A stretch of 43,168 nt of DNA from the NCBI GenBank assembly GCA_947466075.1, contig CANIBP010000054.1:1-43168 (forward strand). The letters run 5' to 3'. The notes under the pieces were generated by a model. It did no database searches, had not been told where the DNA came from, and was given only the letters and a program-made list of their open reading frames with translations. Positions 32,230 through 40,496 of this stretch are shown in pieces. This DNA comes from Verrucomicrobiaceae bacterium (GTDB taxonomy: Bacteria > Verrucomicrobiota > Verrucomicrobiia > Verrucomicrobiales > Verrucomicrobiaceae). Made by a program: the position numbers and the translations under genes. The number at the start of each line of letters is the position of its first letter. Positions within the stretch are counted from its first letter, which is position 1.

Positions 32230-33329
32230 ATGAAATGGTCTTTCCGCATTTTCACCTTCGCTGGCACCGAGGTGCGCATTCACGTCACGTTCTTTTTGCT
32301 GCTGCTCTTTGTCGCCAGCCAGAGTTTTCTCGGTGGCCACGGGATCACGGCAGCACTGGAGTCCACGCTGTTCATCCTCACGATGTTCACCTGTGTGTTG
32401 CTGCATGAGTTTGGCCATGTGCTGGCCGCACGCGGCTATGGCATTCGCACGCCGGCATCACCCTGCTGCCCATCGGCGGCGTGGCACGACTCGAGCGCAT
32501 GCCACGCAAGCCCTCGCAGGAGTTTGTCGTCGCCATCTGTGGCCCGCTGGTCAATGTAATCATCGCAGCAGCGATCTATCTGGGACTTGGCATCAACGCA
32601 GAGTTCAATCCTGGCTACGATTTTCTCAAAGCTGGTCACTTCTTCGAGAAGCTCATGGTTTGGAATATTTTCATGGTGGCCTTCAATCTGATTCCCGCGT
32701 TTCCGATGGATGGCGGACGTGTGCTGCGCGCCGTGCTCGCCATGTTCATGGAATATGGCAAAGCCACACGCTTGGCTGCCTCACTAGGCCAAGGCATCGC
32801 CATGGTCGTGGTCATTCATATGCTGCTAACCTCCACGTTTCAGCCGATGCTGCTCTTGATTTGCTTCTTCATCTTCATGGCCGCTGGTCAGGAGGCTGCC
32901 AGTGTCACGCAGCAGGAGGCTACGCGGAATCTGCGTGTACGTGATGCCATGCTGACCGATTTCCACCGGCTGCCACCGCACGCCAGACTGCGCGATGGCG
33001 TCGAACTGCTGCTCGCTGGTGTGCAGCAGGATTTTCCAGTGCTCGATACGCATGGCGGCATGCAGGGCATGCTCACACGTCATGACCTCATTTCCGCTTT
33101 GGCCGAGAAAGGCCCCGATCATCCCGTGATCGACGTCATGCGCCCAAGTCCCGCTGCCACACACCCAGCCACCGATCTCACCCAGGCACTCGATGCTCTT
33201 AGCGCCTGCGGCTGTCCTGCTCTGCCTGTGATTGATCCGCTTAGCGGTGAACTCGTCGGCCTCCTCACCGCTGAAAATATCGGTGAGACGCTCATGGTGC
33301 GAGCTGCCTTGATGAAGGCGCGCGCTTGA
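32230..33329 (+). pseudogene. site-2 protease (M50) with CBS domains, frameshifted
   Basis: Begins 11 bp after the SulP stop. The zinc site HEFGH is at residues 59-63 (LLHEFGHVLAA). The frame breaks near 32453-32456, where one base is missing between YGIRTP and ITLLPIGGVARLERMP. The second frame carries the rest of the protease, including NLIPAFPMDGGRVLRA (third zinc ligand Asp). A CBS pair follows near the C-terminus (VRDAMLTDFHRLPP and VIDVMRPSPAAT). Intact relatives cleave membrane-embedded substrates, and the CBS domains probably sense adenine nucleotides. It could be a sequencing error; all motifs are otherwise well preserved. Confidence 0.75.
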
Positions 33330-33330
33330 T

Positions 33331-34392
33331 TCATTCCGCCTTCGGCAAATTCACCGCAGGCAATGGCGCCACGATGTTCACCGGCCACGGTACAAACTTC
33401 TCGATAATGCCGGGAGCGAGTTCTTTTCCGGTCTCATAAGCACGGCGGAACATTTCGAGTTTGGCGTCGATGTTATCGACGTGGTGCAGCGCAATCGCCT
33501 CCGGTGTCTTCGGCAGCACCGGTGAGCCAAACTCATGCGTGCCATGATGCGCGGCGATGAGATGCAGCAGGTGCAGGCGCACGGTTTCAGATGCGGGCTC
33601 GAGCAAGGTCCATTCCGTTGCAGCGGATGAGTCCAGCATGTCCCGCCACATCTTGTTCACTAGTTCCAGACCCAGCGGAATGTGGCCGAGCATCTCGGCG
33701 GTGAGGTTGTAGGGCATGGTGAAGCCAGATTCGGCATACGCGTTCTCCCAGAGCTTGCCGCAATCATGAAATAGGACGCCAGCGATCATCAAATCGCGAT
33801 TCAGATTGGGATAAACACCCGCAATCGCCAGCGCGCAGCGCATCATCTGCGCCACATGCTCCACCAGGCCGCCACGACGCGCGTGATGATTTTTCCGTGC
33901 GGCACCGGTTCTGCGGAAACGCTCGCCATGACGCTCCAGAAACGCGGAACAGAGTTTCAGCAGCCGTGGATCGCGAATCGACTCTACGAAGGCCACAATG
34001 TCAGCGTAATCGGCATGCTGGCGTCCGGCGAGTTCAGGATCACCCAGCAAGAGTGTGCTCGTTTCTTCCTCCGAAAGCGGGCGCATTTGCACCTGACGTG
34101 GTTCTAGGCCGTATTTGCCATCCACCCATTGTCCAGCGATCTGGATGAAGGTGTTGCGAGCAAGTTTGGCCGCATCGTGAAACAGCGGATTGTTGTCGAA
34201 TACACGCCAGACGAACGCATCGCCTGCATCGACAAGTTTGACCTCGAAAAACGGACCACCGGAACTCGTGGTCTTCTCGATGCGAGATTCAACCTGCAGA
34301 TGCAGCCGATAAGGCTGTGGCGTTTGATTGGCGACCTGCCGCAGTTGCGTGATCGAAATCAGGTCGAGATCGCTGACAAGTGTGTCTTCCAT
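33331..34392 (-). CDS. OB-fold plus HD-domain 3'-5' exoribonuclease (YhaM-like)
   Basis: 353 residues from ATG 34392; an upstream TTG at 34428 adds 12 unlikely residues. An N-terminal OB-fold (about residues 10-115: YRLHLQVESRIEKTTSSGG, FDNNPLFHDAAKLA, FIQIAGQWVD) precedes an HD phosphohydrolase domain (about 155-310). That domain has HHARRGGLVEHVAQMM, the HD pair in GVLFHDCGKLWE and HLIAAHHGTHEFGSP. This is the layout of YhaM/CBF1 nucleases, which degrade RNA or DNA from the 3' end using divalent metal. It converges on the M50 gene with one base between stops. Cytoplasmic. Confidence 0.87.
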   Translation of the reverse strand: MEDTLVSDLDLISITQLRQVANQTPQPYRLHLQVESRIEKTTSSGGPFFEVKLVDAGDAFVWRVFDNNPLFHDAAKLARNTFIQIAGQWVDGKYGLEPRQVQMRPLSEEETSTLLLGDPELAGRQHADYADIVAFVESIRDPRLLKLCSAFLERHGERFRRTGAARKNHHARRGGLVEHVAQMMRCALAIAGVYPNLNRDLMIAGVLFHDCGKLWENAYAESGFTMPYNLTAEMLGHIPLGLELVNKMWRDMLDSSAATEWTLLEPASETVRLHLLHLIAAHHGTHEFGSPVLPKTPEAIALHHVDNIDAKLEMFRRAYETGKELAPGIIEKFVPWPVNIVAPLPAVNLPKAE

Positions 34393-34486
34393 GCCACAAG
34401 CTTGACCGTGGGGCGGGTGCAACGTCAAGTGTGAAGGAGGTTTCTAGGCACAGGCCGTGTGCTGGTGCAGTTGCAGCAAGCAAGTC

Positions 34487-34514
34487 TTGCCAGGAAGCGT
34501 GGCTAGCATACAAT
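34487..34514 (+). promoter_or_regulatory. sigma-70-like promoter of the toxin-antitoxin genes
   Basis: TTGCCA (34487-34492), a 16-bp spacer and TACAAT (34509-34514) form the best promoter match I see in the window. The ATG at 34522 lies 7 bp after the -10, exactly where transcription should begin, so the mRNA would be leaderless. Confidence 0.6.
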
Positions 34515-34521
34515 CGGAATT

Positions 34522-34734
34522 ATGAGCCTCACGGATTTCCCCGCTCTCGCACGCCTACCAAAAGGCCAACGCATGAAGCTTGCTGACGAGCTTTGGCAGT
34601 CCAGCGTGGACGACAGTGCCAAAGTTCCCGTCTGGCACCAGGAAACGCTGGATCAACGCTGGAACGAGTATCGCAGCGGCAAGGTGAAGCGCATCTCGCT
34701 CAAGGAACTTGAACGTCGTCTCGCCAAGCGGTGA
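34522..34734 (+). CDS. addiction-module antitoxin (PF09720-like)
   Basis: 70 residues: PKGQRMKLADELWQSS (about residues 13-28) and a C-terminal WNEYRSGKVKRISLKELERRL, both typical of the short unstable antitoxins paired with RelE/ParE toxins. The N-terminal part usually dimerises and the C-terminal helix wraps the toxin. Its TGA overlaps the toxin GTG (GTGA), a standard coupled arrangement. The antitoxin is intact whereas the toxin gene is broken. The promoter directly upstream suggests leaderless translation. Confidence 0.8.
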   Translation: MSLTDFPALARLPKGQRMKLADELWQSSVDDSAKVPVWHQETLDQRWNEYRSGKVKRISLKELERRLAKR

Positions 34735-35076
34735 AAAGCCAGCCCGTCGAGTTTCTGGAGCCGGTGGAGCATGATCTCCGCTATGCACGTGAGTTTTATG
34801 ATTCGTGGAAGCTGAACGGCGCAGAAGATTGATTCGTGGAAGCTGAACGGCGCAGAAGATTTTCAGGAACGCTTTCGCGAGAGCGTTTCGTGGATCGAAT
34901 GGAACCCCGACATGTTCTCAAGGCAGTATCGCAGCTTCCGTCGCGCCATCATCAGGCGATCTTATTTCGCGATTTACTATGTGATTGAGTCTGGAGTGAC
35001 CACCGTTGTTGCCGTTCTCGACATGCGGCGTGAGCCGAAGTCTATCCAGACCCTGCTCAAAGGCAGGAAGTCGTGA
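34731..35076 (+). pseudogene. RelE/ParE-family toxin disrupted by a 31-bp tandem duplication
   Basis: The GTG at 34731 opens a frame (VEFLEPVEHDLRYAREFYDSW) that hits TGA just after GAED, within 34 codons. The cause is an exact 31-bp tandem duplication (34800-34830 and 34831-34861). Because 31 is not a multiple of three, the frame breaks. Removing one copy gives a continuous toxin of about 104 residues ending VVAVLDMRREPKSIQTLLK at TGA 35074-35076, with the usual RelE/ParE strand YFAIYYVIE and a C-terminal basic segment. The intact form would be a ribosome-dependent RNase or gyrase poison; which one is not determinable. Confidence 0.85.
34800..34861. repeat. exact 31-bp tandem duplication in the toxin gene
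   Basis: Two identical 31-bp copies lie head to tail (34800-34830, 34831-34861) with no mismatch. This suggests a recent slippage event or an assembly artefact. Loss of one copy would restore the toxin frame. Confidence 0.95.
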
Positions 35077-35120
35077 TTCTGTGCTTGGAATCCCACATGT
35101 CATCCGTGTAGGCTGCACGC

Positions 35121-36017
35121 ATGACTCCTTCCAACCTCTCCCGCCGTCAGTTCGGAACTCTCGCCAGCGTCAGCGCCATCGCGGCGATGCTGCAATTGCA
35201 GATTGAAGCCGCCGACAAGGCCGCCGGAGGCAAGGTGCGGCACTCCGCGTGCAAGTGGTGCTACAAGGAGATCCCGCTGGAGGACTTCTGCATCGCCGCG
35301 AAGGAGATTGGCCTCGAATCTGTCGAACTGCTCGATCCAAAGGACTTTGCCACGGTGAAGAAGCACGGCCTGCACTGCGCGATGGTGAGCTATCCCACCA
35401 TTGAAGGCCCTGGCGGCGTGAAGATCGGGCCGATTCCGAAAGGCTGGAACCGCAGCGAGCATCACGACTTGCTCGTGCAGGCTTATGAGCCGCTTTTGAA
35501 GGAGTCTGCCGAGAACGGGTTCAAACAAGTCATCTGCTTCAGCGGCAATCGCGACGGCATGAGCGATGATCAGGGCCTCGAAAACTGCGCCAAGGGCCTC
35601 CAGCGCCTGCTGCCGCTCTGCGAGAAGCTCGGCGTCACGTTGGTGATGGAGCTGCTCAACAGCAAGGTGAACCACCCCGACTACATGTGCGATCACAGCG
35701 CCTGGGGTGTCGCGCTGTGCAAAAAGCTCGGCTCACCGCACTTCAAGCTGCTCTACGACATCTACCACATGCAGATCATGGAAGGCGATGTCATCGCCAC
35801 CATCCGCCGTGATCATGAGTTCTTCGCGCATTATCACACCGGCGGCGTGCCGGGACGTGCGGAGATCGACGAGACGCAGGAGCTGAATTATCCGGCTATC
35901 ATCAAGGCGATTCAGGAGACGGGATACACTGGCTACCTCGGCCAGGAATTCATTCCGAAGCGCCCCGACAAGCTCGCCTCGCTCAAGCAAGGCGTGCAGA
36001 TCTGCACGGTGGCTTGA
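35121..36017 (+). CDS. Tat-exported sugar isomerase/epimerase-like TIM barrel (hydroxypyruvate isomerase-like)
   Basis: 298 residues. Tat signal NLSRRQFGTLASVSAIAAML, then an AP-endonuclease-2/xylose-isomerase-type barrel. Metal-binding positions are likely the Glu in LVMELLNSKVN (about residue 175), the Asp and His in LLYDIYHMQ (about 211-218), the His in HYHTGGVPGR and the Glu in GYLGQEFIP (about 275). The family includes Hyi hydroxypyruvate isomerase and secreted ketose or inositol isomerases of Planctomycetes and Verrucomicrobia. A weak promoter-like TTGGAA-18-TAGGCT upstream would again place the start site at the ATG. Substrate unknown. Confidence 0.85.
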   Translation: MTPSNLSRRQFGTLASVSAIAAMLQLQIEAADKAAGGKVRHSACKWCYKEIPLEDFCIAAKEIGLESVELLDPKDFATVKKHGLHCAMVSYPTIEGPGGVKIGPIPKGWNRSEHHDLLVQAYEPLLKESAENGFKQVICFSGNRDGMSDDQGLENCAKGLQRLLPLCEKLGVTLVMELLNSKVNHPDYMCDHSAWGVALCKKLGSPHFKLLYDIYHMQIMEGDVIATIRRDHEFFAHYHTGGVPGRAEIDETQELNYPAIIKAIQETGYTGYLGQEFIPKRPDKLASLKQGVQICTVA

Positions 36018-36041
36018 AGAATTCGGTGTAAATGTACTGAC

Positions 36042-37892
36042 TTACACAGGCACTAGCTTCTCCAATTCCTCCGTCGCCTTTTCCCACTCGCTGGTGAATT
36101 TTGGGATCTTGGTCTCGACGGCTTCCAGTTCGGCGCTGAGGACGCGGAACTGGGCGGCGTCGGCATACGTTGCTTCTTCCTGGAGGAGATTGACGATCTC
36201 GTGCTTGCGTTTGTCGAGCGTGGTGAGTTCCTGCTCGATTTTGAAAATGCGCAGATCGAGCTCCTTCTTGGCTTTGCTGTAGGCATTACGGGCATCGGCT
36301 TCGGCACGACGCTGCTGTTTGCTCTTTGGAGGCTCACGGACGGCAGGAGCGGCCCAATTGGTCGGCTGGGCGTTGTGCAGCGTGGCGGTCAAGGCTTCGC
36401 GGGCGGAGCCGGACTTGGTTTTATCGAGGTAGTATTGATAATCCCCCGCGTAGGGCGTGATGACACCGGCGCTGACGTGCAGGACCTGCTTGGCCATCTG
36501 GCGGATGAAGTGAACGTCATGGCTGATGAAGACGAGCGTGCCTTCGTATTGCTCCAACGCGCCGATGAGGGCGTCGATGCTGCCCATGTCGAGATGCGTC
36601 GTGGGCTCGTCCATGAGCAGGAAGTTCGGCGGATCGAGCAGCAGGCGCACGAGTACGAGTCGTGATTTTTCACCGCCGCTGAGGACGCCGACGGGCTTGA
36701 AGACATCGTCGCCGTGAAACAAGAACGAGCCTAGCAAGGTGCGGGACATGTTTTCACCGGGGCGACTCGGCAGGTCCATGGCGGACTCGAGCACGGTGTG
36801 ACGCATGTTGAGCACATCGCCGCGATACTGGGCAAAGTAGCCGAGTTTGACGTTGTGACCGAGCTCGCAGGCACCGGCCTGCGGCGTGAGCGCGCCAGCG
36901 AGCAGTTTGAGCAGCGTCGATTTGCCCGCGCCGTTTGGGCCGACGAGCACGGTGCGCTCGCCGCGCTCCATTTCGAGATTGAGGCTGCTGTAAACGGGCT
37001 GCGTGCCATAAGCGAAATCAACGTCCTTCACGCGGATGACACGCTGGCCGCTGCGAATCGGCTGTGGGAAGCGGAACTTGACCGTCTTGGCATCGGCCAC
37101 GGGCGCATCGACTTTTTCGATGCGGTCGATCATCTTCGCCTTGTCCTGCGCACGGGAGGCGAAGTTGGCCTTGGCTTTGAACTTGTCCACCCAGGCCTGC
37201 ATCTTGGCGAGTTCGCGCTGCTGATTGTCGTAAGCGCCCTGCAACTGCTCGGCACGCGCGGCTTTCTCGCGCAGGTAATTGTCGTAGTTGCCGACGTAGC
37301 GGGTGATCTTGCTGTGGGCGATCTCAAGGATGCTGTTGGTAAGAGCGTTCAGGAACTCTCGGTCATGCGAGATCATGAGGATGGCGCCCGGATAGCCCTG
37401 GAGGTAATTTTGGAACCAGATGAGCGATTCGAGGTCGAGGTGGTTCGTCGGTTCGTCGAGCAGCAGCAGATCGGGTTCCTGCACGAGCAATCGCGCCAAA
37501 TGCGCGCGCATCACCCAGCCGCCGCTGAGCGTGCGGGCGTTGCGCTCGAAATCAGATTCGCGAAACGCGAGGCCGCTAAGAATGCGCTTGGCTTTCGGCT
37601 CCACTTCCCAGCGGTGATCCTCGTCCACATGACCGGTCGCCAGTTCCAGCACGGTCACGTCTTCAATCGGCGCGCTCTCCTGCGGCAGGAAGCCGAAGCT
37701 GATGCCGCGCTCCATCACCACCTGACCATCATCCGGCGTGGTGTCCTGAAGCAGCAATGAAAAGAGCGTCGATTTGCCGGCTCCGTTTGGGCCGATCAGG
37801 CCGATTTTCTCGCCACGGTTGATGTGAAACGACACCTGGCTGAACAAGGTGCGACCGGCGTAGGCTTTGCTGACATTGGAAACGGAGAGCAT
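36042..37892 (-). CDS. ABC-F family ATPase (Uup/EttA-type)
   Basis: 616 residues from ATG 37892 (MLSVSNVSKAYAG). Two ABC domains without TM segments: Walker A GPNGAGKST at about 37-45 and about 360-368, signatures LSGGW and LSGGEKSR, Walker B LLLLDEPTNHLD and FLLMDEPTTHLD. A charged linker of the ABC-F type (about 240-310) joins them. The C-terminus (about 530-616) is a coiled coil like the one in Uup. ABC-F proteins act on the ribosome to rescue translation or give antibiotic resistance. This subtype looks like a housekeeping one. It is divergent from a PQQ-propeller gene and converges on the isomerase gene. Confidence 0.9.
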   Translation of the reverse strand: MLSVSNVSKAYAGRTLFSQVSFHINRGEKIGLIGPNGAGKSTLFSLLLQDTTPDDGQVVMERGISFGFLPQESAPIEDVTVLELATGHVDEDHRWEVEPKAKRILSGLAFRESDFERNARTLSGGWVMRAHLARLLVQEPDLLLLDEPTNHLDLESLIWFQNYLQGYPGAILMISHDREFLNALTNSILEIAHSKITRYVGNYDNYLREKAARAEQLQGAYDNQQRELAKMQAWVDKFKAKANFASRAQDKAKMIDRIEKVDAPVADAKTVKFRFPQPIRSGQRVIRVKDVDFAYGTQPVYSSLNLEMERGERTVLVGPNGAGKSTLLKLLAGALTPQAGACELGHNVKLGYFAQYRGDVLNMRHTVLESAMDLPSRPGENMSRTLLGSFLFHGDDVFKPVGVLSGGEKSRLVLVRLLLDPPNFLLMDEPTTHLDMGSIDALIGALEQYEGTLVFISHDVHFIRQMAKQVLHVSAGVITPYAGDYQYYLDKTKSGSAREALTATLHNAQPTNWAAPAVREPPKSKQQRRAEADARNAYSKAKKELDLRIFKIEQELTTLDKRKHEIVNLLQEEATYADAAQFRVLSAELEAVETKIPKFTSEWEKATEELEKLVPV

Positions 37893-38017
37893 GGGGAAAG
37901 GGGCGCGCACAGTGCCCTTGATTCGCACTATGTCGAGTGTGCAGGCTCTACACCTCAATCTGGGATCTGGCAGGAAAGCGTATAAAGCTGTCGATAGCGG
38001 GCGTTTGGCATCTCTGC

Positions 38018-39298
38018 ATGCACACTTCTCGGCTTCTCATCGCATTATTCGGCTCGCTCGTGGCGGGCACCACCTTTTCAGCAGACTCCGCCACCCCGCT
38101 TCCCGGTTGGCATCAATTTCGTGGCCCGAATCGCGACGGCATCTCGACGGAGACGGGTTTGCTTAAGTCCTGGCCTGCGGAAGGACCCAAGTTGCTGTGG
38201 GAGATCAAAGGCGCGGGCGCAGGCATGGGATCGGTCACCGTGGGCAAAGGTCGCGTGTTTGTGGTGGGTAATCGCAAAGAAGGCGTTGCGCTGACGGCCT
38301 ACGATCTGGCGACGCAAAAGGAAGTGTGGAGCACGGTGATCAGCGACAAGCGTGATCAGCCGAACGGTGCGCCGACTTTTGATGGCGAGCGGCTGTATGC
38401 GGTGAGCAAAGATGGCGTCCTGGCCTGCTGCGATGTCGAAAGCGGCGAGCTGATCTGGCGGAAGAGTTATACCGCCGACCTCGGTGGCCAAATCATGAGC
38501 GGTTGGGGTTACAGTGAATCTCCACTCGTCGATGGCGATCTCGTCATCGGCGTTCCGGGCGGCAATGAGAGCATTGTGGCAGCGATGGATAAGAAAACGG
38601 GCGCGGTGAAGTGGAAATCCGCTCTGCCAGCCGATGTCGGCTCCAAAGGCAAGGATGGCGCAGGCTACACCGGCGTGGTGATCTCGAATGGCGGCGGCGT
38701 GAAGCAGTACATCACTCTCGTGGGCCGCGGACTCGTCAGCGTGCGTGCCACCGATGGCAAAACGCTGTGGACTTACAATGCAGTGGCCAACGGCACCGCG
38801 AACATCCCCACGCCGCTCGTGTGGGATGATTATGTCTTCACCTCCTCCGGCTACGGCACCGGCGCGGCGCTGCTCCAGCTCAAGAAAGACGGCGATGGCG
38901 TATCTATGGAGGAGAAGTACTTCCTCAACGCGGCCACCTTCCAAAATCACCACGGCGGCATGGTGCGCATCGGCGACTACATTTACGCTGGCAGCGGTCA
39001 CAACAACGGCATTCCTGTCTGCCTCGAATGGAAGACGGGCAAAATCGTGTGGGAGCAAAGCGAACGCCCCGGTCGTGAAAGCGCCGCAGTGATCAGCGCC
39101 GATGGCGAACTCTACTTCCGCTGGCAAGACGGCACCATGGGTCTGCTTGAAGCTTCCCCAACGGGCTACAAGCTCCTTGGCTCCTTCAAACTGCCCGCCG
39201 TGAAAGGCCCAAGCTGGCCGCACCCGAGCATTCATGACAAAAAACTCCTCGTGCGCGCTCAAGACCAGATCTTCTGCTACGATCTGGCGGCGAAGTGA
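38018..39298 (+). CDS. secreted PQQ-like beta-propeller protein 1
   Basis: 426 residues from ATG 38018 (signal peptide MHTSRLLIALFGSLVAGTTF); an upstream in-frame ATG would add an odd N-terminus. It starts WHQFRGPNRDGIS, then has PQQ-type blades with repeated GxxVWxxx or ALDxxTG patterns: TAYDLATQKEVWST, AAMDKKTGAVKWKS, LEWKTGKIVWEQ. The fold is an eight-bladed-type propeller as in BamB and related proteins. There are no quinoprotein dehydrogenase residues, so cofactor binding is unlikely. Probably a periplasmic binding or scaffold protein. First gene of a four-gene run. Confidence 0.85.
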   Translation: MHTSRLLIALFGSLVAGTTFSADSATPLPGWHQFRGPNRDGISTETGLLKSWPAEGPKLLWEIKGAGAGMGSVTVGKGRVFVVGNRKEGVALTAYDLATQKEVWSTVISDKRDQPNGAPTFDGERLYAVSKDGVLACCDVESGELIWRKSYTADLGGQIMSGWGYSESPLVDGDLVIGVPGGNESIVAAMDKKTGAVKWKSALPADVGSKGKDGAGYTGVVISNGGGVKQYITLVGRGLVSVRATDGKTLWTYNAVANGTANIPTPLVWDDYVFTSSGYGTGAALLQLKKDGDGVSMEEKYFLNAATFQNHHGGMVRIGDYIYAGSGHNNGIPVCLEWKTGKIVWEQSERPGRESAAVISADGELYFRWQDGTMGLLEASPTGYKLLGSFKLPAVKGPSWPHPSIHDKKLLVRAQDQIFCYDLAAK

Positions 39299-39374
39299 TG
39301 CTTCCCGATCCTCACATGGCAAAAGTGCTACTTGGCGCGGTGCGTTCTCTGTGAAAGCTTGCTGCTCCTTTAAT

Positions 39375-40484
39375 ATGAAATCACCAGTTCTTGTTCTATT
39401 GGCCTGCGCCGCTGTGTCTTTGCACGAGGCTGAGAATCTGTCGAAACCCATCGAAGCATTGCGTGCGGTGCAAAAAGAAGGACTGGGAAATGAGGCTGCA
39501 GGCAAGGCCTGGCAGGAGATCGTGAAGGCGGATGCCGCGAATCTGCCGGAAGTGCTGAAGGGCATGAACGGCGCGAATCCGCTGGCGGAGAATTGGCTGC
39601 GTGCGGCGGTGGGGGTGATCGCGGATGAGGCGCTGAAGGCCAAAAAGCTGCCGGTGGAGGCGCTCGTTTCGTTTTTGAAGGACACGAAGAACAGTCCGGG
39701 TGCGCGAGTGGTGGCGTTTGATCTAATCCATCGTGCGGATGTGAAGCTGGCGGAGGATTTGACGCCGACGCTACTAGAGGATCCGAGTTCGGATCTGCGT
39801 CGGCATCCGGTGGCGAAGCTGATCGAGGCGGGGAATGCGGCGCTGGAGAAGAAGGAGGCCGGCGCGGCGATTGCGGCTTATGGGAAGGGGCTGGGCGGGG
39901 CACGGGATGAGGATCAGATCAAGGAACTGGCGAAGAAGCTGCGTGATCTGGGTCAGAAGGTAGATTTACCGAAGCATTTTGGCTTTTTGATGAACTGGAA
40001 GATGATTGCGGCGTTCAGCAACGCGGATCGCTCAGGTTTCGACACAGTGTATCCGCCGGAGAAGGAACTGAAGTTTGACGCGACTTACGAGGGCAAGGTG
40101 AAGTCGGCGAAGTGGGTGGATTTCACGAGCGCTGATGAGTACGGCAAGATCGACTTTAACAAGCCTTTCGGCATGGAGAAGAGCGTGGTCGGCTATGCGG
40201 CGACGGATTTTTTCAGCACGGAGGATCGCGCGGCGGAGATCCGCATCGGCTGCAAGAACGGCTGGAAGGTGTGGCTGAACGGCGAATTGCTTTTTGCGCG
40301 GGATGAATATCATCGCGGCGCGAAGCTGGATCAGTACAAACTGCCGTGTCAGCTCAAGAAGGGGAAGAATACGCTGCTGGTGAAGTGCTGCCAAAACGAG
40401 CAGACGGAAAACTGGACCACGGAGTGGGAATTCCAACTGCGCGTCTGTGATGCAACGGGGACGGCGATTTTGGCGGCGAAGTAA
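39375..40484 (+). CDS. secreted HEAT-like protein with a carbohydrate-binding-like C-terminus
   Basis: 369 residues from ATG 39375, with signal peptide MKSPVLVLLACAAVSLHEAE. The N-terminal 220 residues are helical and look like a HEAT/TPR solenoid (KAWQEIVKADAANLPEVLK, AALEKKEAGAAIAAYGKGL). The C-terminal 140 residues form a beta-sandwich with GYAATDFFSTEDRAAEIRIG, WKVWLNGELLFARDEYH and KKGKNTLLVKCCQNE, the arrangement of galactose-binding-like domains in glycoside hydrolases (WLNGxxV and GxNxLLVK). No catalytic domain. It lies between two PQQ-propeller genes, so it probably partners them. Confidence 0.7.
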   Translation: MKSPVLVLLACAAVSLHEAENLSKPIEALRAVQKEGLGNEAAGKAWQEIVKADAANLPEVLKGMNGANPLAENWLRAAVGVIADEALKAKKLPVEALVSFLKDTKNSPGARVVAFDLIHRADVKLAEDLTPTLLEDPSSDLRRHPVAKLIEAGNAALEKKEAGAAIAAYGKGLGGARDEDQIKELAKKLRDLGQKVDLPKHFGFLMNWKMIAAFSNADRSGFDTVYPPEKELKFDATYEGKVKSAKWVDFTSADEYGKIDFNKPFGMEKSVVGYAATDFFSTEDRAAEIRIGCKNGWKVWLNGELLFARDEYHRGAKLDQYKLPCQLKKGKNTLLVKCCQNEQTENWTTEWEFQLRVCDATGTAILAAK

Positions 40485-40496
40485 CTTCTTAACGCG

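Noticed and set aside
38078..39685. 535-codon minus-strand frame opposite the PQQ-propeller gene
   Set aside because: Antisense shadow; the sense strand has a signal peptide and clear propeller repeats.
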